This document shows, in pieces, positions 62,816 through 64,000 of a stretch of 64,000 nucleotides of DNA. Positions within the stretch are counted from its first letter, which is position 1. Every line of letters begins with the position of its first letter. The DNA lies in contig JALGPY010000010.1 in assembly GCA_023055425.1 (NCBI GenBank), forward strand, positions 52,179,665 through 52,243,664, written 5' to 3'. This stretch comes from Linanthus parryae. Lineage: Eukaryota > Streptophyta > Magnoliopsida > Ericales > Polemoniaceae. The notes under the pieces are model-generated. The model was not told where the DNA came from and did not search any database. It worked only from the letters and a program-made list of their open reading frames with translations. The translations under genes were made by a program, and so were the position numbers.

Positions 62816-64000
62816 TTACTTGCGGAGGTCCAAATATCTACTAAGAGAGTATGTAATTCAGTCGGGCCGGTGTTGTAGATGCTGTAGGAGTGACCGACAG
62901 TCTGTGTGGAGATCGATGTCGGTGTATCCATGGTTTAATAGCCATCTTAGCGCTTCAAAACGCCTCGAGCTTCAAAATGCAGGGGCCCAACCGCTGTGAA
63001 CCTGGCAAAGTAACCTGTAGTTTATTGGCCTCGTCAAGCCATGCAGCAAAAGACGGTGCCTGATCGGTCCAAGTAGCGTCGACCAAGAAAGTCTTGAGCT
63101 GTGACCTGTCATTCTGCGCGTCGGAATACCTTTGAGCTGTGCCGGTCACGCAGATTGAGTCATTGGGTGTAGCTTGTTGCTGTCTTGTAGAAGATTTATG
63201 TATGGCCATGTTACAGGAAAGCTTTCTGTGGATGGAAACGGGGATGGCGTTGAGAGAATCCAATGGACAGACGGGAAGATTTTTCATCGTCATTGAATTC
63301 TTGGCGAGTCAAATTTGCCGAAGAGTAAGAATTACAGGTATTCTATCGTCAATTGTGGTTGTACACTAAAGCAACGTTGAAGATGTTACTAAATGTTTGC
63401 GTCGTTCCTGATTGCACCCGATACCCAAGGGGGCAGCGAAAACAGATAGCCCGCGCATGTGGGCATATGAATAAGCAGTGATCAATTGTTTCGTCAGCGG
63501 CATTGCAAAGGACGCATGTAGCCGGTGACTGGACTGTATTTCGAACTCTGAGTTTTTCTTTGAACGCCAGAGCGCCTGAAACTACTTTCCAGACAAATCA
63601 CAATACTTTGGGCTCTAAATGTAGCTTTCGGAGGATATGAAGAACATTCACGGAGTATTGCGATGGTAATTTAGTTAGCGGGTTTTTGCCAGAACACGTA
63701 AGTTTATATGCCGAATGAACAGAGAAGGTACCAGAGTTAGAGGGCTTCCATGCATAAGTGTCGTCCGAGCCCAATGCCAGTAAAAGTATAGTTGTGATTT
63801 GTTGTACTTGTGCTGGATTGAAAAAAATTGATAGCAGAGTGTGATTCCACGACGGGGGCCTCGAATGATGAAGTTGGCCACAGTGAGGAAGGGACAAGTC
63901 TGTAGCATGATAGGTGCTGGATTTGGAACGTATGGCTCGCCGGGAATCCATTGTTGGGATAGAGGATAGGTTGCGAGTCCATTCCCAATCACTGACGTTG
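62816..64000 (-). pseudogene. C-terminal part of a LINE ORF2 (zinc-binding and RNase H regions)
   Basis: On the minus strand from the right edge: a linker (WNHTLLSIFFNPAQVQQI, YAWKPSNSGTFSVHSAYKL), the zinc-binding RT region (FVWKVVSGALAFKEKLRVRN, CVLCNAADETIDHCLFICPH), then an RNase H domain (FLVDATWTDQAPSFAAW, HTDCRSLLQHLQ). It stops at 62816-62818. Stops near 63598 and in RNase H, and a frameshift near 62960, make it dead. RT and endonuclease would lie beyond the right edge. No clear poly-A tail was found at its 3' end. Confidence 0.82.

Overview
The window is nuclear DNA of a flowering plant, most likely a eudicot. It carries plant-type Ty3/gypsy and Ty1/copia retrotransposons, a Mutator-like DNA transposon, several MITEs, and two intron-containing ABCC (MRP-type) transporter genes with standard GT..AG introns. 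Nothing bacterial, organellar or viral was seen. The species cannot be fixed from the sequence alone.

Positions 1-21,320 are a nest of retrotransposons. The oldest layer is a decayed short-LTR gypsy element resembling a chromovirus (about 19,218-21,316, minus strand). A Ty1/copia element (plus strand, 3' LTR 17,803-19,217) is inserted in its protease/RT region. An Athila-like gypsy element (minus strand, 5' LTR 9,813-11,369) is inserted in the copia 5' LTR. The Athila-like element runs off the left edge of the window, so its 3' LTR is not seen. A hAT-type MITE (13,590-14,282) with a perfect 8-bp target duplication interrupts the copia gag. The Athila-like element has an extra ORF behind pol. 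It also carries a recurring 14-bp palindrome in its LTR and internal non-coding regions.

Positions 21,320-35,460 are AT-rich and gene-poor. They hold a 3.8-kb Mutator-like element with ~190-bp terminal inverted repeats, a 9-bp target duplication and a transposase with one C-terminal frameshift (23,708-27,528). They also hold two LTR elements without coding capacity (27,819-29,895 and 32,038-33,857), a Stowaway-like MITE (31,050-31,309) and a PIF/Harbinger-like MITE (34,914-35,165).

Positions 35,460-62,650 form an inverted ABCC locus. Two intact ten-exon genes converge: 35,853-42,392 on plus (1,472 codons before the stop) and 55,266-61,914 on minus (1,496 codons). Each would encode a full-size vacuolar/plasma-membrane-type ABC exporter. 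The ~13 kb between them contains relics of at least one more ABCC copy, a directly duplicated ABCC 3' flank (about 42.8-44.0 kb and 46.7-48.0 kb), and a long inverted repeat built from exon 1 and intron 1 of a sirtuin (SRT1-like) gene. It also contains a two-exon gene model for a small membrane protein (48,244-50,597, minus), and a copia relic into which a gypsy integrase tail has been spliced.

From 62,816 to the right edge is the C-terminal part of a decayed LINE (RNase H and zinc-binding domains, minus strand). The live genes appear to be the two ABCC transporters and possibly the small membrane-protein gene. Most of the rest is mobile-element DNA of different ages. The observations most worth following are the SRT1 hairpin, the palindrome/TATA modules in the Athila-like element, and the history of the ABCC array.
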